Assembly (NCBI GenBank): GCA_002440045.1
Contig: DJRI01000110.1
Coordinates: 1-11,090 of the forward strand
DNA: 11,090 nt
Direction of reading: 5' to 3'
From: Ruminococcaceae bacterium UBA6364
GTDB lineage: Bacteria > Bacillota > Clostridia > Oscillospirales > Acutalibacteraceae
Shown here: positions 1 to 5,816 of the stretch, piece by piece
Numbering within the stretch: position 1 is the stretch's first letter
How the letters are laid out: every line of letters starts with the position of its first letter
Program-made: the position numbers and the translations under genes
The notes under the pieces: generated by a model
Database searches by the model: none
Told to the model about the DNA's origin: nothing
What the model saw: only the letters and a program-made list of their open reading frames with translations

Positions 1-668
1 GCAACGGCTGCGGCGCCTGCGCAAACGCATGCCATGAGGGAGCTATCGGCATGGTAAACGGCAAGGCAAAGCTATTGCGCGACGATTACTGCGACGGTCT
101 GGGCGACTGCCTGCCCGCATGCCCCACGGGAGCCATAACCTTTGTTGAGCGCGAGGCGGCGGCATATGACGAGGCGGCGGTTGCGGCAAACAAGGCGAAA
201 AAAGAAAAAGCGCCGTTGCCGTGCGGATGTCCCGGAACGGCAAGCCGCAGCATAAAGCACGGCGAAAAAGCTGAAAAGGCAGAGCAGGGTGCGGAATACG
301 CCGAAAGCAGGCTTTCGCAGTGGCCCGTACAAATAAAGCTGGTGCCCGTAAACGCGCCCTATTTTAACGGCGCGAAGCTGCTTATTGCGGCGGATTGCAC
401 GGCATATGCCTACGCCGCGTTCCATGAAAAATTTATAAAAGGGCACATAACCCTTGTGGGCTGCCCCAAGCTTGACGGCGTTGATTATTCCGAAAAGCTT
501 AAAGAAATAATCAAAAACAACGATATTAAAAGCGTAACCGTCGTCCGTATGGAGGTTCCGTGCTGCGGCGGTCTTGAACACGCGGCAAAAACCGCCTTGC
601 AGCAAAGCGGAAAATTCATTCCGTGGCAGGTCGTGACCGTTTCAACCGACGGAAGAATACTTGACTGA
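1..668 (+). CDS. 4Fe-4S ferredoxin-type protein, 5' end outside the window
   Basis: The reading frame is open from base 3, so the start codon lies upstream of the window and about 221 residues are visible. The first visible residues hold a CGACANAC cysteine cluster, the end of one 4Fe-4S site. About 25 residues later comes CDGLGDCLPACPTGAI, the second ferredoxin half with its CP ending. A long C-terminal part follows, with RLSQWPVQ, a DC pair, GCPKLD and VPCCGGL. This layout fits a ferredoxin-domain protein family I know from anaerobic Firmicutes, whose members run to roughly 250-290 residues. The later cysteines probably also bind metal or take part in redox chemistry. The protein is likely cytoplasmic, with electron transfer as the general role; the partner enzyme is not known. 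A stretch around bases 165-290 is rich in Ala, Lys and Glu and looks like a flexible linker. The gene ends with TGA and is followed by its own terminator. Confidence 0.85.
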   Translation, partial: NGCGACANACHEGAIGMVNGKAKLLRDDYCDGLGDCLPACPTGAITFVEREAAAYDEAAVAANKAKKEKAPLPCGCPGTASRSIKHGEKAEKAEQGAEYAESRLSQWPVQIKLVPVNAPYFNGAKLLIAADCTAYAYAAFHEKFIKGHITLVGCPKLDGVDYSEKLKEIIKNNDIKSVTVVRMEVPCCGGLEHAAKTALQQSGKFIPWQVVTVSTDGRILD

Positions 669-724
669 AAACAAAATCATTTGAAGTGTAGGCTCTTAAA
701 ATAAAATTACCGTTTTTTAAAGAA

Positions 725-770
725 AAAATCCTTGCCTTTCGGAATAACCGAGGTCAAGGATTTTGTTTTT
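725..770 (+). terminator. Intrinsic terminator of the ferredoxin gene
   Basis: A perfect 10-bp outer stem (AAAATCCTTG at 725-734 with CAAGGATTTT at 755-764) encloses an inner CGG/CCG stem and an AATAA loop. It is followed by GTTTTT. The run of six A at 723-728 gives a T-run on the other strand, so it may also stop minus-strand transcription. It ends three bases before the truncated phage frame begins. Confidence 0.88.
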
Positions 771-772
771 AG

Positions 773-1978
773 GGGTACTCTCTTATACTTATTAACAATC
801 CCCTGTTCAGCCCTGAACAGCTCGGCATAATCAACAACACACTTGCCATCACAAAGGACAATTGGCAAAGCGTAGCCACCGCCATAGGCAAGATTTACCT
901 TTATCACGACGACGAAACGGACGAAGATGTTTTCGACTACGGCGTGGCGGGTTCAATAATCCTCGGGCAAATGTTTGTCGGTAAAACCCTTTCGCTTTTA
1001 GGCAGTCCGAGGGACGACGGCACTTATGCCATTACCTTAAACGAAAACGGTCTTACCATCATAAACGACGGCACGACCGCAGGAATAACTATTAAAGACG
1101 CCGCGGGCAACAAGCAGTTTTACGCGGACGCCGACGGCAACCTTATTCTGTCGGGCGGCATTAACTCCACCTTCGGCAAGGTCGGCGGCTGGACGATTAA
1201 CAACCACAAAATATATGCGGGCGGCACAGACGGTTTCAAAACGGCGGCTGTGCAAATTCCCGCAGACGGCTCTTACTATGTTTTTGCCGCAGGCGGCGAA
1301 AGCCACGATAATTACGGCGACTGCCCGTTCCGAGTCGGCAAAGACGGCAAGCTGTTCGCGACGGACGCAGAAATCAAGGGTAAAGTCACCGCAACGAGCG
1401 GAAGTTTTACGGGCAGTGTTTATGCGAGCGACGGCAGCTTTAACGGCAAAGTAAGCGCCTCCGAAGGTAAAATCGGCGGGTGGGTAATCTCAAACAACAA
1501 GATATACGGCGGTGGAACCAACGGCTTAAAAACCGCAACGGTTCAGGTGCCGACAGACCACAGCGGCACGGTATTTGCCGCGGGCGGTGAAAATCACGAC
1601 GATTACAGCGACTGCCCGTTTCGCGTTGACAAGTACGGCAATTTATACGCCACAAGTGCGGAAATAAAGGGCAAGGTCACAGCCACAAGCGGAACCTTCA
1701 CAGGAAGTGTTTATGCGACAAGCGGTAGCTTTACCGGAACGATAAAGGCGGGTTCTGTGCTGTCCTCGGGCGTTTCTATTGGTGACTGGACTATATCCGA
1801 AAACGGAATACACGGCTCCGACGCTAACGGCAATAACGTAAACTTAACGCCAAATTACCTTCAGGTCGGCGAAGGAGGAGGCGGTTCTATATCTTGGTAT
1901 TATGTATTTTCTGTTGCAAAAAGTCTACCGACAATTAACGCAAGATTAGAGGCTCTTGAGAAAAAAGTGGGGCTGTGA
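773..1978 (+). pseudogene. Phage tail fibre / minor tail protein, 5'-truncated
   Basis: An uninterrupted frame runs from base 773, directly after a TAG at 770-772, to TGA at 1978 (401 codons). The first in-frame GTG is at 944, but it has no Shine-Dalgarno site and the coding pattern continues upstream: NNPLFSPEQLGIINNTL and later DNWQSVATAIGKIYLYHDD read like the middle of a tail protein. Numbering from the GTG, residues 1-77 form an IILGQ...VGKTLSL segment of the kind seen in the central part of such proteins. Two copies of a roughly 96-residue repeat follow (residues 78-174 and 175-270), each starting GK(V/I)GGW and holding CPFRV and FTGSVYA motifs, then a partial third GDWTI unit and a Gly-rich turn. 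The last residues, INARLEALEKKVGL, look like a short trimerising coiled coil. The missing N-terminal part would carry the tail-attachment domain, so the gene is probably a dead prophage remnant. If the GTG were used, a 344-residue fragment could still be made. Confidence 0.8.
1175..1753 (+). repeat. Tandem duplication inside the tail-fibre gene
   Basis: Two direct coding repeats, 1175-1465 and 1466-1753, encode about 97 and 96 residues. Shared landmarks in order are GGW.I.N.KIY.GGT.G.KTA.VQ.P, VFAAGGE.HD.Y.DCPFRV.K, AEIKGKVTATSG and FTGSVYA.SGSF.G. The DNA has diverged at third positions, so the duplication is not recent. Each unit contains shorter GSFTG-like repeats of about ten residues. 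Confidence 0.85.
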
Positions 1979-1990
1979 TTGCCCCACTTT
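1964..1990. terminator. Shared convergent terminator
   Basis: A perfect 10-bp stem (AAAGTGGGGC at 1964-1973, GCCCCACTTT at 1981-1990) has a 7-base loop. The TGA of the tail-fibre gene lies in the loop and right arm side, and the TAA of the lipoprotein gene (1989-1991) overlaps the right arm. Read on the minus strand, the stem is followed by a run of six T, so it is strongest as the lipoprotein terminator. On the plus strand the T-tract is poor. Confidence 0.8.
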
Positions 1991-2570
1991 AATATCTCTC
2001 TAAATCACAATCAATGTTTACTTCAACTTTCACATCTTTCGGGACTCTAACGGTTTTTACTCCTCCAAAATCAGCATCGCTAATTTCTTTTCGAAGTCCA
2101 TTGTCTTTTATACAGGAAATGGTTTTCCCTTCATATGTCTTTGGAATTGTCAATATTCCCTCCGGTGTATACCATTCCCCTAAAAAAGTTACTGTTATAG
2201 TTCCGTCGGGGTTTTCTTCGTATTTATCGAACATAACTCCAGACGCATATCTCATAGTAATAACCGTTTTCAGCGGACGGGTACTTCCCGGATTGGAACT
2301 TTGAAAAACAACCTCGTTCTCCTTATCCTTCCAATCAGGATGGAGTCCGAGGTTTGAAAAGATTCCTTCGGCGCTAAGCTCCGTCTCAAACCCCATCCCC
2401 TCAAGGAGCTTGACGGCTTCGTCTTTATCCATTCCGACAACGTTCGGGACAACCAAAGTCTCAGGCTGGGTTGAAATCTCGGACGTTGTTTCGGTCTCGG
2501 AAACACCGCCGCACGCCGCAAGAGACAGCGCCATAATTAAAACCAATACAAGTGATAACGCTTTTTTCAT
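1989..2570 (-). CDS. PASTA-domain lipoprotein
   Basis: A 193-residue secreted lipoprotein of unknown exact role. I chose the ATG at 2570 because GAGGAG (plus-strand CTCCTC, 2578-2583) lies seven bases upstream; an ATG five codons earlier lies over that ribosome site. Residues 1-20 are a lipoprotein signal peptide: MKK, a hydrophobic core, then the lipobox LAAC with C20 as the lipidated residue. A Ser/Thr/Glu-rich linker (about 21-38) leads to one PASTA domain (about 39-108: VVPNVVGMDKDEAVKLLEGMGF, SSNPGS). PASTA domains bind peptidoglycan fragments in Ser/Thr kinases and penicillin-binding proteins. Residues 120-182 (GILTIPKTYEGKTI, VKTVRVPKDVKVEV) resemble half of a BspA-like leucine-rich repeat. 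It runs opposite to the tail-fibre gene and converges with it on a shared terminator. It may be a cargo gene of the prophage or an unrelated cell-surface gene. Confidence 0.85.
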   Translation of the reverse strand: MKKALSLVLVLIMALSLAACGGVSETETTSEISTQPETLVVPNVVGMDKDEAVKLLEGMGFETELSAEGIFSNLGLHPDWKDKENEVVFQSSNPGSTRPLKTVITMRYASGVMFDKYEENPDGTITVTFLGEWYTPEGILTIPKTYEGKTISCIKDNGLRKEISDADFGGVKTVRVPKDVKVEVNIDCDLERY

Positions 2571-2599
2571 TGAAATTCTCCTCATAAATAATTAACGTC

Positions 2600-2905
2600 G
2601 TATAAGCACAAACCGTGCTCATACATATGTTGATAAACCTGTTTAAGTCAATAAACAGGCGCGAATGTTTAAAAGAATTATTTCGCCGTGAAAAAAAGTC
2701 TTATCACGGCGCAATAACCCCTTGGTATTGCCTTAGCTTTCTTGCTAAGGTCATAGTTCAATATATAACACCACTTAGCCCGACCATACGGCAAGGCTTG
2801 TACACCTATACCCGGTTATCCAACAAGGCATAGAGCCACAACAAAGTTGCATGGTGTTCATTTGTCAAGATACACGGCTGACGCCGAGTTACGGTTGTGC
2901 GCCCT
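2600..2905. ncRNA. Candidate structured RNA or long leader, about 300 nt
   Basis: This fills most of a 360-bp stretch with no convincing gene. Local hairpins follow each other closely: GTATaAGCAC/GTGCTcATAC (2600-2624), CCTGTTTA/TAAACAGG (2638-2659), CGCCGTGA/TCACGGCG (2684-2711), CAATA/TATTG with an inner CC/GG (2712-2730) and CCTTAGC/GCTAAGG (2731-2750). The last three abut without spacer. Two long-range pairings are possible. GCACAAaCCGT (2607-2617) pairs with ACGGTTGTGC (2891-2900) with one bulged base, an alternative to the first hairpin. AACACCA (2767-2773) pairs perfectly with TGGTGTT (2852-2858). Together they would make a closed multi-branched fold. On the plus strand it ends about 15 bases before the Shine-Dalgarno site of the first small gene, as a leader or riboregulator would. 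On the minus strand it would be upstream of the lipoprotein gene. I do not recognise it as a known class and no covariation evidence is available. A TTGCTA-16-TATAAC promoter-like pair (2742-2769) inside it is an alternative reading. Confidence 0.4.
2622..2659 (-). promoter_or_regulatory. Candidate lipoprotein promoter with palindrome on the -35 box
   Basis: On the minus strand a TTGACT (plus 2646-2651) matches the -35 consensus and lies 18 bases from a weak -10, TATGTA (2622-2627). The -35 box is exactly the six-base centre of an inverted repeat, CCTGTTTA-N6-TAAACAGG (2638-2659). A start near 2615 would give a leader of about 45 bases. The palindrome could be a repressor site or simply an RNA hairpin of the structured region; the weak -10 keeps confidence low. 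Confidence 0.35.
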
Positions 2906-2930
2906 AAAAAATAAAATAGGAGTGAAAATT

Positions 2931-3251
2931 TTGAAAGAAATCACTATTCGCGTTGCAAACGCCAAAAAGAGAAACAGCGAAATGAGTCCGGGCGTCTATT
3001 TTCAGGTGCTTATCGACGGAGTTCTTCAAACGCACGTCAAAAGATTTGCAATTGACCTCGATAACAGCAAAATGAACCCTAAAGACCTCGGTGATTTTCG
3101 CGGGGCAACCTACACCTTGGAAAAATATTTAGACCAGTTTGATTACCTCGAACCCGATTCCGACAAAATGCGAGACCACGACGAGTGGCTTGCTCTGACA
3201 GACGGGAAAGAGAACATTAAGGCTCAAAAAGAGTTGGACGAAAAGCACTAA
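2931..3251 (+). CDS. Small protein of unknown function, paralogue A
   Basis: A 106-residue soluble protein without signal peptide or membrane segment. I chose the TTG at 2931 because ATAGGAGTG (2916-2924) lies at normal spacing, whereas the frame open further upstream runs into the structured region and has no ribosome site. The N-terminal third (KEITIRVAN) and centre (FQVLIDGVLQTHVKRFAIDL, residues 24-43) look like beta strands. The C-terminal part is charged and rich in Asp, Lys and Glu, ending DEKH. The next gene encodes a clear relative: 12 of 17 residues match across the IDGV.QT.VK.F.IDL core, both carry a YTL.K motif and both end DEKH. The family is not one I recognise. Position after a tail-fibre remnant suggests a phage origin, but no phage function can be assigned. 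Confidence 0.75.
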   Translation: MKEITIRVANAKKRNSEMSPGVYFQVLIDGVLQTHVKRFAIDLDNSKMNPKDLGDFRGATYTLEKYLDQFDYLEPDSDKMRDHDEWLALTDGKENIKAQKELDEKH

Positions 3252-3273
3252 AAATTACGAAAGGGTGTTTCAA

Positions 3274-3519
3274 TTGACAGAAATAAAAGTTTTGATAAAA
3301 AATATTTCCGACATAGACTTAGAGAACATAGACCAAATCGCCGCCTTCCAAAAAGAGCCTTGCGAAATATTCATCGACGGCGTAAAGCAAACAGACGTCA
3401 AATATTTCGGCATTGATTTGCCGTTGGAAGCGTGGGGCAAAGACGGCAAGTATTCTTTAAGTAACCCGGGGTGGTCTTATACTTTAAAAAAGAATATCTC
3501 TGCTGACGAAAAGCACTAA
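3274..3519 (+). CDS. Small protein of unknown function, paralogue B
   Basis: An 81-residue soluble protein, paralogous to the gene 22 bases upstream. I chose the TTG at 3274 since GAAAGGGTG (3259-3267) is then correctly spaced; the GTG at 3265 lies inside that ribosome site. The shared core is FIDGVKQTDVKYFGIDL (residues 33-49), followed by YTLKK and a C-terminal DEKH. Compared with paralogue A it lacks about 25 residues between the YTL motif and the end, and has a slightly longer N-terminal region. Both genes would be on one transcript. Two unequal copies side by side suggest duplication followed by divergence, as seen for anti-defence, immunity or structural accessory proteins of phages, but nothing here proves any of these. 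Confidence 0.72.
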   Translation: MTEIKVLIKNISDIDLENIDQIAAFQKEPCEIFIDGVKQTDVKYFGIDLPLEAWGKDGKYSLSNPGWSYTLKKNISADEKH

Positions 3520-3608
3520 TCCGTAACTGTTGCTTTTATAATAGCACACAATGCAAAATATGTCAAATATAAATACTTTTTATGAAAAAATGTTTGAATA
3601 AAGGCAAA

Positions 3609-3648
3609 AATAACCCGACGGTATTTTTGATTTACCGTCGGGGTTATT
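3609..3648. terminator. Terminator between converging small genes and deaminase remnant
   Basis: AATAACCCGACGGTA (3609-3623) pairs with TACCGTCGGGGTTATT (3633-3648), a 15-bp stem with one bulged G and a nine-base loop. Read on the minus strand it is followed by TTATTTTTGCC, a usable T-tract, so it fits the end of the abiE-deaminase transcript. On the plus strand the T-tract is weak, but it may also limit read-through from the small genes. Confidence 0.75.
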
Positions 3649-3721
3649 GCTGAATATCAGAAATCTGTCGCGCCGTAAAAGCTTTTCATATTCACCGCAT
3701 TTTATTTGAGATATGAAAAAA

Positions 3722-4152
3722 TCAGCCGTTCTGCGCGTTATATCTTTCGTCGCCCCACCATTTCGGCATAAGCTCGTTTAAAGTCACCGTTTCGCGGGTT
3801 TCAAAATCAAGCATTATCTCGGTGTTGCGGTTTTCCGGCGAAAGCTGCATAAAAAACTCTCTGCAAGCGCCGCACTGCATACCGCATCCGCCGCCGTACG
3901 GCGGCTTGTCGCGAAAGGCTATAAGCCTTTTTATTACGGTCCGCCGCTGTTCACATACATATTGATTGCCGCAACTCTTTCGGCGCACAAATTTACAACT
4001 CCGCCGCAGCTTTCTATGCAAAAGCCCGTAAAAATCTTTCCGCTTTCGCTTTCAAGTGCGCACACAACATTATGAGCATATAAAAACGGCGTAACGTCAA
4101 CGGGTCCGTACCGCTCTTTCGCTTTTAAATATAACTCTTCCCAAATATCCAT
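3722..4152 (-). pseudogene. Cytidine deaminase-family gene with a one-base frameshift
   Basis: Two minus-strand frames together make one deaminase of about 143 residues, the usual size for the small zinc cytidine deaminase family. The first frame (4152-3934) starts MDIWEELYLKAKERYG and holds the zinc and catalytic motif NLCAER (C56, E58). The second continues VIKRLIAFRDKPPYGGGCGM and carries the other two zinc cysteines in QCGACREFF, ending at 3722. The first frame meets TAA at 3936-3934 right after NSGGP. Adding one base near 3940/3941, in a GGCGGACC stretch, restores NSGG-TVIKRL without a break. The residue before CGAC is Gln where the family usually has Pro. It is closest to the deaminase subfamily with an NMYVNSG motif rather than classic Cdd. 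It lies 66 bases after abiEii on the same strand. The break could be a real mutation or an assembly error. Confidence 0.82.
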
Positions 4153-4218
4153 AAAAATTCCGCCTTTGCTTTCACGTCGTCACATACCGCCAAAAGCAAC
4201 TCACATAACTAAAAAACA

Positions 4219-5067
4219 CTATGCATCGATCTCAAATACACAGTCCATCATCTGTGCTACAGCGTCACAGACCTCATCAAAGCCGATATCGGCGGCATAT
4301 TCAAAATCTTTCTGATAATTTTTCCACTGCTTAATCATTATATCGCTGTTTCTGACAACATCAATGATATTCTTATAATTCTTCAGAATTTTAAAAGAAC
4401 CTCGTTTTTTCGATGTTGCATCCAATGCCGCTTTCAGATACTCGGTTTCAATATTTCTGTATTGCAGCTTAGCAAGTATATAAACGTCATAATAATCTCG
4501 CGGTCTTGTATTCTGGTCGCCTCTTGAAACAACGGTTTCAAGCTTTTCCGCCATAATCGTTTCGAGATTATACGCCAGCACGGAGATTTCCCGATCTTCC
4601 AGCAACAGTTTAAAACGATACTCTATTTCTCTCGGCGTGATTTTGTCGCCTGTGGTGATATCTAGTTTCAAAGGCACAGCCATTGGCGGATAATTTGCCG
4701 ACAATGAGACACGGTAACCTGTGTATTCATCGCCCTCCCGTATCTCACTGATTTTCTTAAACTCAAAAGTTATATCATCGTGCAAATCAATTTTGCAAAT
4801 ATCGAGAAACATCTTTTTGATGCTCTCTGCATTAACCGGAAGCCCCCTAATTGTTGCATCTATATCCATAGTGGCGCGAGTATCCAACCCCACCATAGCC
4901 GCTATCAGAAAACCGCCTTTTAATATGAAATTCTGATGATACGCTGAAACAGAGATTCGCTCCAGCAAGCGTTCCAACATAAAGTTCTGCATCACAAGCT
5001 GTGCCGAAATATGTTTGTCTTTTGATATAGTCTTAATTACAGCTTTAAGCTGCATTGCATTTTTCAT
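4219..5067 (-). CDS. abiEii: AbiEii nucleotidyltransferase toxin
   Basis: A 282-residue protein of the AbiEii / MenT nucleotidyltransferase family, the toxin half of type IV AbiE toxin-antitoxin systems that also give abortive phage resistance. The family transfers nucleotides onto RNA targets; tRNA ends are the target of the best studied relatives. Visible motifs are FILKGGFLI (K50, G51-G52), RATMDID with the two metal-binding acids D68 and D70, KLDITTGD with a third acid at D136, and the late motif EKLETVVSRG...RPRDYYDVY (K175, R190, D191, D194). The length matches the family. The ATG overlaps the antitoxin stop as ATGA, and a GGAGGTG ribosome site lies upstream, so the two are translationally coupled. 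All core residues are present, so the toxin looks intact. Confidence 0.92.
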   Translation of the reverse strand: MKNAMQLKAVIKTISKDKHISAQLVMQNFMLERLLERISVSAYHQNFILKGGFLIAAMVGLDTRATMDIDATIRGLPVNAESIKKMFLDICKIDLHDDITFEFKKISEIREGDEYTGYRVSLSANYPPMAVPLKLDITTGDKITPREIEYRFKLLLEDREISVLAYNLETIMAEKLETVVSRGDQNTRPRDYYDVYILAKLQYRNIETEYLKAALDATSKKRGSFKILKNYKNIIDVVRNSDIMIKQWKNYQKDFEYAADIGFDEVCDAVAQMMDCVFEIDA

Positions 5068-5657
5068 ATCAGCACCTCCAAATAGCTTCGAACCTTTTCC
5101 TCAACGCAAAATCTTTTCGCATACTCCGACAAAAGCGGAATATCCTTATCCGGTCTGACTGCATATCGCCTGAACGCTTCTGCAATAATTCCTGTATTTG
5201 CTCCTCCTCGCTTACGCAAAACATCGCATAATGTCCGCTCCATATTATAAGCCGTTATTCTGTTCCCTCCCGGAGATTCTATTTGCGTTTCTCCTTCGGC
5301 GTACCACTCCCTTTTCACTCTGGAACAATTCACGCCCTCGCCTTTGGCGTTTGTTAAATTATAATTATGCGGAAATGTCATATCATACCTATTCGGTGTT
5401 CTGTCGGTTAGATCCCATAAAAACAAGGCTGTTTCATTAGAAAAAACGCCTTTTTTGAACCGTGCCTGCAAGTTCACAAATTCATCTTCCCATATTTCCG
5501 GCAGAATATATACGCCTCTCGCCGTTTTTTCAAGTTTACCTTCGTCAACAAGCTTTTTTAAGTTTCCTCGCAATATGCCCTTTTCTGAAAGTGCGGCAGT
5601 TGTAACAATACCGTTATTTTCTTTTGCAAGCTGTATTATTTTATCCGAGATATTCAC
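5064..5657 (-). CDS. abiEi: AbiEi antitoxin / transcriptional repressor
   Basis: A 197-residue antitoxin, cognate partner of the toxin downstream. I chose the GTG at 5657 because GAAGGTGA lies five to six bases upstream; an ATG at 5729 would start inside the promoter -35 box and cannot be on the transcript. Residues 1-55 form the N-terminal winged helix-turn-helix (IVTTAALSEKGILRGNLKKL, GVYIL) typical of AbiEi. The rest is the antitoxin domain (FSNETALFLWDLTDRTP, MTFPHNY, YNMERTLCDVLR). In this family the antitoxin blocks toxin activity without stable binding and represses its own promoter through inverted repeats. A matching inverted repeat lies immediately upstream. The base composition of the pair looks more AT-rich than the housekeeping operon beside it, which fits horizontal acquisition. 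Confidence 0.92.
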   Translation of the reverse strand: MNISDKIIQLAKENNGIVTTAALSEKGILRGNLKKLVDEGKLEKTARGVYILPEIWEDEFVNLQARFKKGVFSNETALFLWDLTDRTPNRYDMTFPHNYNLTNAKGEGVNCSRVKREWYAEGETQIESPGGNRITAYNMERTLCDVLRKRGGANTGIIAEAFRRYAVRPDKDIPLLSEYAKRFCVEEKVRSYLEVLI

Positions 5658-5681
5658 ACGATCACCTTCTTTAAACAGCAA

Positions 5682-5730
5682 ATTGACTTTTATGCCCCTT
5701 ATTATAGCACTTAGGGGCATAAAAGTCAAT
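5682..5730. repeat. 18-bp inverted repeat, probable AbiEi operator
   Basis: ATTGACTTTTATGCCCCT (5682-5699) and AGGGGCATAAAAGTCAAT (5713-5730) are perfect inverted copies separated by 13 bases. One arm carries the -35 box and the other lies just past the -10 box around the expected start site, so the repeat brackets the promoter. This is the arrangement expected for negative autoregulation by a winged-helix antitoxin. In RNA the stem would also be very stable, but it has no T-tract. Confidence 0.85.
5701..5729 (-). promoter_or_regulatory. abiE promoter, near-consensus housekeeping type
   Basis: On the minus strand TTGACT (plus 5724-5729), a 17-base spacer and a perfect TATAAT (plus 5701-5706). 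A start near 5694 gives a leader of about 37 bases to the GTG of abiEi. Such a strong promoter implies that repression is needed to keep toxin low. Confidence 0.88.
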
Positions 5731-5816
5731 GACGCTTACGCAGACAAAATGAAACGGTTTATAAAAGGTGCTCTTTTTACATAACCGAACAGTGTATTTT
5801 CGTTGAAGCACAATGT

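Noticed and set aside
72..605. Long open frame antisense to the ferredoxin gene
   Set aside because: No ribosome site, composition odd for a protein, and it mirrors the GC-rich codon pattern of the real gene.
707..907. Minus-strand frame across the terminator and the start of the fibre remnant
   Set aside because: It runs through the terminator hairpin and is antisense to sequence that reads as phage protein on the plus strand.
2615..2833. Possible 72-residue plus-strand protein in the gene-free stretch
   Set aside because: No ribosome site, and its frame crosses several perfect hairpins; composition is not protein-like.
2600..2905. Retron msr-msd RNA or group I/II intron
   Set aside because: The enclosing complementarity is suggestive, but there is no reverse transcriptase in the window, and I found no group I core or domain V motif.
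3930..3945. Programmed -1 frameshift in the deaminase gene
   Set aside because: No slippery heptamer precedes the stop codons and no downstream stimulatory hairpin is evident; bacterial deaminases are not known to need one.
5658..5729. Longer AbiEi starting at ATG 5729
   Set aside because: That codon overlaps the -35 box of the abiE promoter, upstream of the expected transcript start; the GTG at 5657 has a good ribosome site.
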